Source of the DNA: Marasmitruncus massiliensis
GTDB lineage: Bacteria > Bacillota > Clostridia > Oscillospirales > Ruminococcaceae
Assembly (NCBI RefSeq): GCF_900186535.1
Contig: NZ_FYDE01000005.1
Coordinates: 1 to 64,000 of the forward strand
Reading direction: 5' to 3'
DNA: 64,000 bases
Shown here: one piece after another, positions 23,411-30,933 of the stretch
Numbering within the stretch: the first letter of the stretch is position 1
How the letters are laid out: every line of letters starts with the position of its first letter
The notes under the pieces: generated by a model
The model's database searches: none
What the model saw: only the letters and a program-made list of their open reading frames with translations
Told to the model about the DNA's origin: nothing
Made by a program: the position numbers and the translations under genes

Positions 23411-24550
23411 TTAGAAACGGCCGGTTCCGGGATTGGGTTTTTCCTCATCTTCCGGAGCGGGCTCCGCAATCTCTTCGTCCGGGCTGGAAGCGGGGGCTTC
23501 CGCAAAGATGTAGGTGCCGAGGGTGCGGGTCTTGATAGTGAACACTTCATCGCCGTCGTCGTTCTGTCCGGCAGTGAATTTATCGGTCACATCTACAAGG
23601 GAACCGTCAACGACTTCATAGACGACAACGTCTTCCGCTGGTACGGTCAGTTGATCCTCGTCCTCATCATAGAACGGGTTGTAGATGGTGAGCAGCGGAC
23701 GGCTGGTCGCAGAAATGGTCGGATGGCCGACAAAATCAAAGATGTAAGCGTCCTGTCCGGCAAAGTTTTCTGCATAGTCGCTGTCACTCCACTTGGTGGA
23801 CAGTTTCGGAAAATACTTGTTGACGTCAGAATCGCCCTCGAATTCGAGCTTTGCAATGTCGTCATTTTCATCCTGCCAGGTAATGGTGTTGTCTTCGTCT
23901 TTTTCCGGTTTCACAACAATGCCGTCTGTACCGGCGTCAAAGGATTCATCATCCGTGTGACGGGTTTCATTGCTGACATGAGCGGTAAAATCAATGGTGA
24001 ATTTACTGCCCTTTGCAATCGTAACGGTTTCTCCTTCTTTAGCTTCCTTGCCGTCCTTGGTAAGGTCTTCTTTGGCGGTAAAAGTGATTTCCGGGCTGAT
24101 CTTGAAGTCGTCATCGGTGTAGTCGTTGTTCAGCTCGACATGGATGGCGTTTTCGCGTTCATTAGGGAATATAGTAGTATCTTTCACAACATTTTTCTGC
24201 TGGAAAGAAATTTTGCTGATGATCTTGGTGTCGTCGTCACCTTTATCAAATTTTTTCTTGAACAGATCATCATCGCTCAACGCAGATGCATCCTTAAGGT
24301 TATCAGTTCCAAATACCTTATCCAAAAGTTTGTCCATTGGAATCCAGATATCTCCGGTCGGAGCAAACTCACCATCTGTAACTTGTTTCCCATCTGTGGT
24401 TGCCGCATCGACACCATCATCGTTGTAAACATAATCGCTCTCAAAGTCGATGGTATACTTTACATCAACTTCCTCAGCGGCAAACACGCCGAGGCCGCCC
24501 ATGGTAGCCACACAGGTTCCTGCAAGAAGAGCTGCAATAACTTTCTTCAT
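23411..24550 (-). CDS. Acidic secreted protein, paralogue of the downstream surface protein, with a truncated sorting signal
   Basis: The 379-residue protein has a signal peptide (MKKVIAALLAGTCVATMGGL, cleavage near FAA) and an Asp/Glu-rich body. Its C-terminal domain matches the 21511 protein (LSTKWSDSDYAEN, FDFVGHPTISATSRPLLTI, LVDVTDKFTAGQNDDGD, IKTRTLGTYIFAE). It ends KPNPGTGRF and stops, so the sortase-like NPGTG motif is present but the hydrophobic segment and basic tail are missing. It would be secreted rather than anchored unless another mechanism holds it. It is first in the operon, behind a perfect promoter with PhoB-like repeats. Function unknown. Confidence 0.75.
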   Translation of the reverse strand: MKKVIAALLAGTCVATMGGLGVFAAEEVDVKYTIDFESDYVYNDDGVDAATTDGKQVTDGEFAPTGDIWIPMDKLLDKVFGTDNLKDASALSDDDLFKKKFDKGDDDTKIISKISFQQKNVVKDTTIFPNERENAIHVELNNDYTDDDFKISPEITFTAKEDLTKDGKEAKEGETVTIAKGSKFTIDFTAHVSNETRHTDDESFDAGTDGIVVKPEKDEDNTITWQDENDDIAKLEFEGDSDVNKYFPKLSTKWSDSDYAENFAGQDAYIFDFVGHPTISATSRPLLTIYNPFYDEDEDQLTVPAEDVVVYEVVDGSLVDVTDKFTAGQNDDGDEVFTIKTRTLGTYIFAEAPASSPDEEIAEPAPEDEEKPNPGTGRF

Positions 24551-24624
24551 AGTCTTTTTCCACTCCTAAAAAATCATTTTTTCTCATAAAGAGCTTCTCT
24601 CCATCGGCTCCTTTTGATGTCCTA

Positions 24625-24653
24625 ATTATAGATGCCCCAACTGGAAAAGTCAA
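24625..24653 (-). promoter_or_regulatory. Sigma-A promoter of the surface-protein operon
   Basis: On the reverse strand TTGACT (24648-24653), a 17-base spacer and a perfect TATAAT (24625-24630). The start codon is about 75 bases downstream. Confidence 0.88.
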
Positions 24654-24657
24654 GCAC

Positions 24658-24677
24658 TTTTGTTACCGTTTTGTAAC
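24658..24677 (-). promoter_or_regulatory. PhoB/OmpR-type direct repeats upstream of the surface-protein promoter
   Basis: TTTTGTTAC (24658-24666) and TTTTGTAAC (24669-24677) on the forward strand are 11 bases apart and end five bases from the -35 box. The spacing and place fit a response-regulator site. The nearby OmpR-type proteins are candidates to bind it. Confidence 0.6.
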
Positions 24678-25016
24678 TATTTTTGTGTAATAGTTCAGAT
24701 ATATGCTTCTAATCAACGCTATATCGCCTTTATTTTTGTCAATATGCATAAACAATGTAAATTAGGTGATCAATTTGTGCTGTTCATATGAATACTTTAT
24801 GAGTGGTTATTTCTGTATTTTCATTTATATTTTTTATTCATGATATATACATAAATCCATCGCATAAAATGAATAATAATTTTATAAATCCTGCATAATT
24901 GTATTGAAAACAGAAAAATAAAAAGGCGGAATTTCCCGCCTTTTTCAGACTAATTTCAGAACATTCGGTTATAGTAGTAGCAAGGCAAAAATCTTTTTCA
25001 TCTTCTCTCCTCAACA
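24678..25016. other. AT-rich gap with one hairpin (24920-24945)
   Basis: No gene is supported. AAAAAGGCGG (24920-24929) pairs with CCGCCTTTTT (24936-24945) and looks like a terminator usable in either direction. The rest is AT-rich with no ribosome site. Confidence 0.5.
24920..24945. terminator. Bidirectional terminator-like hairpin
   Basis: Ten paired bases, AAAAAGGCGG with CCGCCTTTTT, loop AATTTC, and a T-rich flank on each strand. No adjacent gene clearly owns it. Confidence 0.7.
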
Positions 25017-25051
25017 AAAGCGCCGCCGGACATTCCGTCCGACGGCGCTTT
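25017..25051 (-). terminator. Rho-independent terminator of the ROK/ManA operon
   Basis: AAAGCGCCGCCGGAC (25017-25031) pairs with GTCCGACGGCGCTTT (25037-25051), one mismatch, just past the glucokinase stop. A TTTTGTTGAGG tail follows on the reverse strand. Confidence 0.85.
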
Positions 25052-25067
25052 CCTGATTACTAACAGC

Positions 25068-26039
25068 TTATCTGCCCGCCAATTCACTTGTCTGATGGAA
25101 GAGCATTGCGGCTCCGATAATCCCCGCCTGATTTCCCAACGTGCACGCTTCAATACGGGTAACACCTGCGTCACACCCGCCAAATGCCTGGGCATACGCT
25201 TTTTTGCGCAGAGGTTCGAGCAGCGCATCCCCCTCCTTGCTAATGCCGCCTCCCAAGCTAATCATTTCAGGCTGCAAGATATTGATGATATTGGCGACCC
25301 CACAAGCAAGATAATTAATATAGGTCTCCGCCACCTCGCCGGCCGCTGCGTCGCCGCGTCTCATGGCCTCAAAGGCCGTGCGCCCGTCAATTTTGCCGTT
25401 TTCAGCGGCAATCTTGCCCATCAGGCTCTCCGGGCAGCGGCCGATTGCCTCCTTTGTAAAAGCGATCAGCGCAGTGGCTGAGGCATATGCTTCCAGACAA
25501 CCCCGCCGTCCACAGGTACATAAGCGTCCTCCCTGTTCGATCACCATATGCCCGAATTCGGCGGCCCCGTAGCGATGGCCGCTCCAGATCTGCGAATTCA
25601 GCACGACACCCGAACCGACGCCTGTTCCCAAGGTAAGAATGACCGCACTTTGCGCGCCCTTGGCGCTGCCCGCGCAGACCTCGCCCAGCGCCGCTACGTT
25701 TGCATCATTTCCCACCCGTACAGGCCGTTCTGTACGGCTTTGCAGGTAATCCCGCATAGGAAATTGGTGCCAAGCCAGGTTGTTGGAATATTCCACAATT
25801 CCGGACTGGGAGTTGACCGTTCCGGGACAGCCGATACCGATACCGGTTATATCATCCCAGCCTATTTTCGCCTGTTCAAGAGTTGCCGTGCACGCTTTCA
25901 GCATATCGTCGCAGACCTCTTCAGCCGGACGCGGCAACGCGGTCGGGCAATCGGACTGTGCCAGAATTCGGCAAACCTCATCAACGATGCCCGCTTTTAT
26001 ATTGGTTCCTCCGAGATCAATTCCGATATAATACTTCAT
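25068..26039 (-). CDS. glcK: ROK family glucokinase
   Basis: The 323-residue protein opens with the phosphate-binding motif GIDLGGTNIKAGIVDE and has the catalytic Asp in VGNDANVAALGE. The ROK zinc motif CTCGRRGCLE is complete near residue 178, with the zinc His in AAEFGHMVIEQ. These features point to a Gram-positive glucokinase, phosphorylating glucose (or mannose/N-acetyl sugars) with ATP. It is the last gene of a block with ManA, a GmhA-type isomerase, a second ROK protein and a sugar ABC transporter. Gene order suggests the imported sugar is phosphorylated here or by the other kinase. Confidence 0.88.
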   Translation of the reverse strand: MKYYIGIDLGGTNIKAGIVDEVCRILAQSDCPTALPRPAEEVCDDMLKACTATLEQAKIGWDDITGIGIGCPGTVNSQSGIVEYSNNLAWHQFPMRDYLQSRTERPVRVGNDANVAALGEVCAGSAKGAQSAVILTLGTGVGSGVVLNSQIWSGHRYGAAEFGHMVIEQGGRLCTCGRRGCLEAYASATALIAFTKEAIGRCPESLMGKIAAENGKIDGRTAFEAMRRGDAAAGEVAETYINYLACGVANIINILQPEMISLGGGISKEGDALLEPLRKKAYAQAFGGCDAGVTRIEACTLGNQAGIIGAAMLFHQTSELAGR

Positions 26040-26048
26040 AGCTGCCTC

Positions 26049-27008
26049 CTAAAGCGTTGTAAACAGAAATGAGCCCTGCCCTGATAGGGTAACTTCTGAA
26101 AGGCAGCTGGGGATGAACAGATTGCCGCCCTTGAATATCGTTCTTTCAGCCCCGTTATAACAAATCTTTGCGTCTCCATCGGTGCAAAGAATAAAAACAA
26201 AGCTGCCGCCATTCATTTTGCGGGTGTAACTGCCGTCAAGCTCCACTTTCTCCACATTAAAATAATCACACCGGGCCAGCCGCCGGACGTTGTAACCGGC
26301 GGTTCTCTCCAAAACCGCCGCATTTGGCGCGTCCGCGCTCGCAGGTCGCAGATCTGCCGCCTCCAGCGCTTTTTCCAGATGCAGCGCCCGCGGTTTTCCG
26401 TTTACATCCAGACGTCCATAATCATAGACCCGGTAGGTTGTATTGGAGTTCTGCTGGATTTCGGCAAGCAGAATGCCTGCTCCGATTGCGTGAATGGTTC
26501 CCGCGGGAATAAAAAAGACATCCCCCTTTTTCACAGGCATTTTCTGGAGGATTTCGGTGACCGTACCGTCCGAAAGCCTGCACCGCATCTCTTCCTTGGA
26601 AACAATATGCCTGCATCCGAAGTATAAAAATGCGCCGGGCTCCGCGCCGAGGATGTACCACATTTCGGTTTTGCCCAGCCCGTTTTCGTTGCGCCGCGCA
26701 TAAGCGTCATCCGGATGCACCTGAATGGAAAGCGGTTGTTTGGCGTCAATCAATTTAACAAGCACCGGGAATTTTGTATGTATCGAACAGCGGCTGCCAA
26801 GTAATTCTGGAAACTGTTTTACAAACTCTGAAAATTTGGCGCCAGAGTATTCCCCATCCGCGATTATGCTGTCCCCGTCTGGATGCGCAGACAATTCCCA
26901 GCTTTCCGCAATCCGTCCCAGAGCAGTCTGCTTGTGAAACTCCTCTTTTAATTTCGTTCCACCCCAAAGATAGTCCTTAAACGCAGGGGTCAACCGAAAA
27001 GGCAGCAT
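26049..27008 (-). CDS. manA: Type I mannose-6-phosphate isomerase
   Basis: The 319-residue protein carries the zinc ligands of the family: Gln and His in QPLSIQVHPDDAY near residue 100, Glu in LGKTEMWYIL and His in IPAGTIHAIGAG near residue 172. The opening PAFKDYLWGGTKLKEEF is also typical, and the length matches the short bacterial type. It interconverts mannose-6-P and fructose-6-P, feeding glycolysis. It starts 44 bases past the GmhA-type gene stop and ends 9 bases before the glucokinase gene start. This supports catabolism of mannose or a mannose-like epimer. Confidence 0.92.
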   Translation of the reverse strand: MLPFRLTPAFKDYLWGGTKLKEEFHKQTALGRIAESWELSAHPDGDSIIADGEYSGAKFSEFVKQFPELLGSRCSIHTKFPVLVKLIDAKQPLSIQVHPDDAYARRNENGLGKTEMWYILGAEPGAFLYFGCRHIVSKEEMRCRLSDGTVTEILQKMPVKKGDVFFIPAGTIHAIGAGILLAEIQQNSNTTYRVYDYGRLDVNGKPRALHLEKALEAADLRPASADAPNAAVLERTAGYNVRRLARCDYFNVEKVELDGSYTRKMNGGSFVFILCTDGDAKICYNGAERTIFKGGNLFIPSCLSEVTLSGQGSFLFTTL

Positions 27009-27052
27009 GACGTACCCTCCTTGCAGTTACGTTTTATATCTATAAAGCAAAG

Positions 27053-27700
27053 TCAGAATTCAAACAGTTCCGACTCCACATACTCACAGATAAAATGATA
27101 GATCATCAGGTGGTATTCCTGAATCCGGTAGGTTTCTTCCGCCGGAGCAATTACGTAGCAATCCGCAATCTGCACCAGCTTTCCGCCGCTCTTTCCCGAA
27201 AGCGCGGCACATTTTGCCCCTTTTGCCTTTGCCGCCATCAGGGCATACCATACATTTTTTGCATTGCCTGATGTGCTGATTCCCAATACGAAGTCCTCCG
27301 GTTTTGCGTATGCCGCCACCTGCTGGGCATAAATCAAATCCGCGTCCACATCATTTCCGAAAGCGGAGTTCAAGGCCGTGTGCGCGTTCAGGGAAATCGC
27401 GGGCAACCCCCGTTGCAATTTTACTGCAACTTCATGCCCTTCATTCCCAAACAAAGCCCGGAACCGGTCTTTCAAAGAATCTTCCAGCGGCCTTTTTAGC
27501 AAAAACCCCTTCATAAGTTCGCCTACGATATGATCGGAATCCGCGCAGCTGCCCCCATTCCCACAGACGAGAAGCTTGCCGCCGGCAGCATAAGTGTCAA
27601 GCAGTATCCCGCAAAGCATGAAAATGGATTGTTTGATTGGCTGAAGATCCGGATGCTGTTCAAAAAAGCGGCGAACCGCCTGTTCTGTTCTGTTTTTCAT
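27053..27700 (-). CDS. SIS-domain phosphoheptose isomerase-like protein (GmhA family)
   Basis: The start at MKNRTEQAVRRFFEQ follows GGAGAGGAAAAG and gives 215 residues. The GmhA pattern is plain: CGNGGSCADSDHIVGEL near residue 45, GISTSGNAKNVWYAL near 125, and the active-site Gln and His in RIQEYHLMIYHFICEYVE at the C-terminus. Family members make D-glycero-D-manno-heptose-7-P for LPS or S-layer glycans, but close relatives in sugar operons may act on other ketose phosphates. The setting between two ROK kinases and ManA makes a catabolic role more likely here. The substrate is open. Confidence 0.85.
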   Translation of the reverse strand: MKNRTEQAVRRFFEQHPDLQPIKQSIFMLCGILLDTYAAGGKLLVCGNGGSCADSDHIVGELMKGFLLKRPLEDSLKDRFRALFGNEGHEVAVKLQRGLPAISLNAHTALNSAFGNDVDADLIYAQQVAAYAKPEDFVLGISTSGNAKNVWYALMAAKAKGAKCAALSGKSGGKLVQIADCYVIAPAEETYRIQEYHLMIYHFICEYVESELFEF

Positions 27701-27728
27701 TCTTTTCCTCTCCAGATGCAATTTGTCC

Positions 27729-28730
27729 TCATAAAACGCGCTGGAAAAGCGAGCCGGAAATTTCCCGGTCATACCATGCCACCGTCAGCGCGGCAACATC
27801 CCCCACCGATTCCGACAATTGGCTGGGAACCACCTCACAGACGGCTCTGGCCGGTTTGAGCGTCTCACGGAGGATGATTTCCTCCGCCGCCGGCCACAGT
27901 TCCTCATAGCAGCGCGCAAAAATACTGCCGATCACGATTCTTTGGGGATTGAGCAGATCGATCAGAATCGACAGCCCTTTTCCCAACTGGGCGCCTGTCT
28001 GCTTCAAAATTTCTTTCGCCAGTGCATCCCCTGTTTTTGCAGCGAGCCCGATCTTTTCCGCAGTGAGGCTCTCCAGATCAGCAAGGCTTGGGCAGAGCTC
28101 CGGCGTTCTTCCCGCCTGCAATTCCTGCATCACAACCGCCTTCGCGAACTGCGCAATGCCTCCCCCGCTGCAAAACCCCTCGAAAGAGCCCATCTTTCCG
28201 TATCCAACGGGGCCGTAATCGGACAGCCGGATATGCCCGAGTTCCCCCGCCATATCGCTTGCGCCCGTATAAAGCCGGTTGTTCAGAATCAGTCCGGCGC
28301 CCAACCCAGTGCCAAACGTCAGAAAGAGCATGTCCGAACAGCCTTTTCCTGCCCCGAACCGCCATTCCGCAAGCGCGCAGGCATTTGCGTCGTTGCAAAG
28401 CGTCGTTTTCCATCCGGTCTGTTTCTCGAAATAATCCGTAACCGCGACATAGTTCCAGCCCGGCAGGTTTGGCGGAGAAAGAATGACCCCCGCCCTGCTG
28501 TCCAGCGGCCCTCCGCAGCTGATCCCTATTCGCTCCACCATTTTACCCGCATCCGGAAGCTGTTTCAGGGAAAGCAGGTCCCCGCACAGCGCGTCCAGCA
28601 TTTCCGCGGGGGCATAGTCTTTGGTTTTTCTGGGAGGGCATCGGTGCAAGATCCGATACTCTTCGCCTGACACCTCACCAATACATACGGCACATTTTGT
28701 TCCGCCAATATCAATTCCGGCTGCCAGCAT
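27729..28730 (-). CDS. ROK family sugar kinase lacking the zinc-binding motif
   Basis: The 333-residue protein has the ROK ATP motif AAGIDIGGTKCAVCIGEV, the catalytic Asp in LCNDANACALAEWRFG, the GTGLGAGLILN phosphate loop and a His in AGELGHIRLSD. The usual CxCGxxGCxE zinc motif is absent; the aligned stretch reads YGKMGSFEGFCSGGGIA. No helix-turn-helix is present, so it is a kinase rather than a NagC-type repressor. It follows the ABC transporter genes after a hairpin, and probably phosphorylates the imported sugar. It differs clearly from the glucokinase encoded at 25068. Confidence 0.82.
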   Translation of the reverse strand: MLAAGIDIGGTKCAVCIGEVSGEEYRILHRCPPRKTKDYAPAEMLDALCGDLLSLKQLPDAGKMVERIGISCGGPLDSRAGVILSPPNLPGWNYVAVTDYFEKQTGWKTTLCNDANACALAEWRFGAGKGCSDMLFLTFGTGLGAGLILNNRLYTGASDMAGELGHIRLSDYGPVGYGKMGSFEGFCSGGGIAQFAKAVVMQELQAGRTPELCPSLADLESLTAEKIGLAAKTGDALAKEILKQTGAQLGKGLSILIDLLNPQRIVIGSIFARCYEELWPAAEEIILRETLKPARAVCEVVPSQLSESVGDVAALTVAWYDREISGSLFQRVL

Positions 28731-28770
28731 ACAGTTTTCTCCTTATCACTGATGGTGTTCAGATTTGATA

Positions 28771-28805
28771 AAAGGTGGTTCCTACTCCACGTAGAAACCA
28801 CCTTT
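28771..28805 (-). terminator. Hairpin terminator/attenuator after the sugar-binding protein gene
   Basis: Arms AAAGGTGGTT and AACCACCTTT with a 15-base loop, 20 bases past the binding-protein stop and 40 before the kinase start. It probably sets lower expression for the kinase/isomerase genes than for the transporter. Confidence 0.7.
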
Positions 28806-28825
28806 GCGTGTTGAAAGCAAAAAGA

Positions 28826-29839
28826 TCAGAGGGCATCCTTATTGATGACAGATACGCCTGTATCAATATTCTTCTCGCCTGTGTCTTCGCCCGAAAGCGC
28901 CTTCACAGCTGTTTTCATGCCTTCATAACCCATGACATCCGGGTTTTGCGCCATCGTGCAGAGCAGGTAGCCGTTTTTGATCAGATTGAGGATTGTATCG
29001 GATTTATCAAAACCAACGCCGACCACCGTTCCGCCGGCTTCCTGAATCGCATTGCCCGCACCGACAGTGGAACCTTCGTTGGCGCCAAAAACGCCGACAC
29101 AGCCCTGTGTAATATAGTTCGCCGCGATATCCTTGGACTTTGCCGCGTCGCCTTCGCCGTACTGTGTTTCCAGAATTTCAAATTTACTGCCTTCAAAAGC
29201 GGCGCGGAAGCCTTCCTCACGCGCAACGGTGGAAGCAGTCGCCGCGTTGACGTTCACGATACCGATTTTCCCCTCGGTGATGCCGGCGGCTTCCAGCGCT
29301 TTGATCATTTCCTTACCCGCGGTTGTGCCTGCCGCTTTGTTATCGGTTGCCAGTGTCTGGATTGCCGGGAAATCGGCGGCGGAGTCAACATAAATAATCT
29401 TCACGCCCGCGTCCTCGGCCTCTTTCAGCGCGGCCGTCACAGCGTCCGGACCGTTCGCCGCTAAAAGAATAGCGTTTGCGCCGCCCGCTATCGCATTGTT
29501 GATGCATTCAATCTGCTTCACATCGTCTTTCACATCAGGAGCCAGCCAGGTATAATTCACATTGTAGTTCACATTGGCAAGCTCAGAGACTGCCTTTTTG
29601 CATCCGGCATCCACATTGACCCAATGCTGGTCCATCTGATCCATGGTGATCAGATAAACATTATAGGATTCAGCGGCAAACGTGGAAGATGCGGATTCCT
29701 CGGGGCTTTGCGCCGCTGAGGATGCTTCGGACGGCTGTGCGGCGGAAGAAGCCGCGGGCGCGGGGGTGCTGCCGCAGCCCGCCATTAAACCAAGCGTTAA
29801 AACGAGACCCAGTAAAGCCGAGACCAGTTTGCGTTTCAT
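28826..29839 (-). CDS. Sugar ABC transporter substrate-binding lipoprotein (RbsB-type)
   Basis: The 337-residue protein has a lipoprotein signal ending LMAGC, a Ser/Ala/Glu-rich linker, and a Peripla_BP_4 type periplasmic-binding domain with AIAGGANAILLAANGPDAV and NEGSTVGAGNAIQEAGG. It resembles ribose/allose/galactose-binding proteins. The ligand cannot be named. It is the third gene of the importer operon (ATPase, permease, binding protein), and its product may also serve the sensor system encoded at 34130-36790. Confidence 0.9.
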   Translation of the reverse strand: MKRKLVSALLGLVLTLGLMAGCGSTPAPAASSAAQPSEASSAAQSPEESASSTFAAESYNVYLITMDQMDQHWVNVDAGCKKAVSELANVNYNVNYTWLAPDVKDDVKQIECINNAIAGGANAILLAANGPDAVTAALKEAEDAGVKIIYVDSAADFPAIQTLATDNKAAGTTAGKEMIKALEAAGITEGKIGIVNVNAATASTVAREEGFRAAFEGSKFEILETQYGEGDAAKSKDIAANYITQGCVGVFGANEGSTVGAGNAIQEAGGTVVGVGFDKSDTILNLIKNGYLLCTMAQNPDVMGYEGMKTAVKALSGEDTGEKNIDTGVSVINKDAL

Positions 29840-29871
29840 TTCAATTCCTCCTAATTAATTATCATCAAAGC

Positions 29872-30903
29872 TTACGCTTTAACTTCCATGTTTAAAAGGG
29901 CTTTCTTTTTCTTTTTTCTGGGTTTTCCGGTCCTGACGATGACGTCCAGCAGCACGGAGATGACAACGATTACGCCGATTACGATATTCCGGATGGCAAC
30001 CGGCGCGCCCGCAAACTGCAGGCCATTTTGCAATACGCCCCAGATGGATGCGCCTACAACGGTGCCGATCAGAATGCCCTGCCCGCCGAGCGTGCTGACG
30101 CCGCCGATTACAGATGCGGCAACCGCATACATTTCATAGGTGTTGCCCGCGTCCATGGTCCCCATCCCGCTGGTCGCACAGATGATCAGCCCCACCACAC
30201 AGGAGCAGATCGCACTGACGATATACGCGTTCGTTGTAGTGGATACGATGTTGATGCCGGACAGCCTTGACGCCTCCACATTGCTTCCGATTGCATAGAT
30301 ATGGCGGCCGGTTCTGGTTTTGCTCAGAAGGAAATCGAAGATCAGCCACAGGATTGCCGCAATCCAGATCGTATTAAAGACACCCAGCACCTTTCCGTAA
30401 TAGAAAAAGTCCCGGAATCCCTGTGCCGCGTCCCCGATCGAGTCGGTATTATAGTTGTTGTTGACAATCTGGGCGATTCCCCGGGCAATGGTCATCGTGC
30501 CCAGCGTCGCAATAAAAGGGGGAAGCTTACAGTTTGCCACCAGCTGCCCATTGATGATCCCCACCAAGACGCAGCAGACCAGTGTAATAAGCACCGCGAC
30601 CCACGGGTTCACGCCTTTTGTCATCAGCGTTGCGGAAATCATACAGCTCATGCCCACAACGGAACCGATGGAAAGGTCGATGTTCCCGGTTATCAGCACA
30701 TAGGACTGCCCGATGCCGATCAGCAAAATCGGCGCGATCTGGCGCAGCAGGTTTGCCACGTTTTTATCCGAAAAAAATGTGGGGTTCAAAATACCAAAGA
30801 CGATGCACAGAATGATAAGGCCGACCGTAACCGTAATAACCTGCCCCATGCCTCTGGCGGCAATCAGTCTTTTCAAAGGGTTCTGACGATAGTTCTGTTT
30901 CAT
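29872..30903 (-). CDS. Sugar ABC transporter permease (RbsC-type)
   Basis: I choose the ATG of MKQNYRQNPLKRLIAARG (343 residues) behind GGGAG; an in-frame TTG fifteen bases upstream is less likely. The protein has about eight to ten transmembrane segments and the BPD_transp_2 pattern, including IGIGQSYVLITGNIDLSIGS near residue 62 and RTGRHIYAIGSNVEASRLSG near residue 207, typical of RbsC/XylH permeases. It lies between the ATPase and binding-protein genes. Confidence 0.9.
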   Translation of the reverse strand: MKQNYRQNPLKRLIAARGMGQVITVTVGLIILCIVFGILNPTFFSDKNVANLLRQIAPILLIGIGQSYVLITGNIDLSIGSVVGMSCMISATLMTKGVNPWVAVLITLVCCVLVGIINGQLVANCKLPPFIATLGTMTIARGIAQIVNNNYNTDSIGDAAQGFRDFFYYGKVLGVFNTIWIAAILWLIFDFLLSKTRTGRHIYAIGSNVEASRLSGINIVSTTTNAYIVSAICSCVVGLIICATSGMGTMDAGNTYEMYAVAASVIGGVSTLGGQGILIGTVVGASIWGVLQNGLQFAGAPVAIRNIVIGVIVVISVLLDVIVRTGKPRKKKKKALLNMEVKA

Positions 30904-30933
30904 ATTCAACTCTCCCAAGGCAATTTTTATTCT

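Noticed and set aside
23369-24589. A 406-codon forward frame over the first surface-protein gene.
   Set aside because: The reverse-strand protein has a signal peptide, a paralogue and a strong promoter; the forward frame has no support.
27729-28730. Annotation of the second ROK protein as a NagC-type repressor.
   Set aside because: It begins directly with the kinase ATP motif and has no N-terminal helix-turn-helix.
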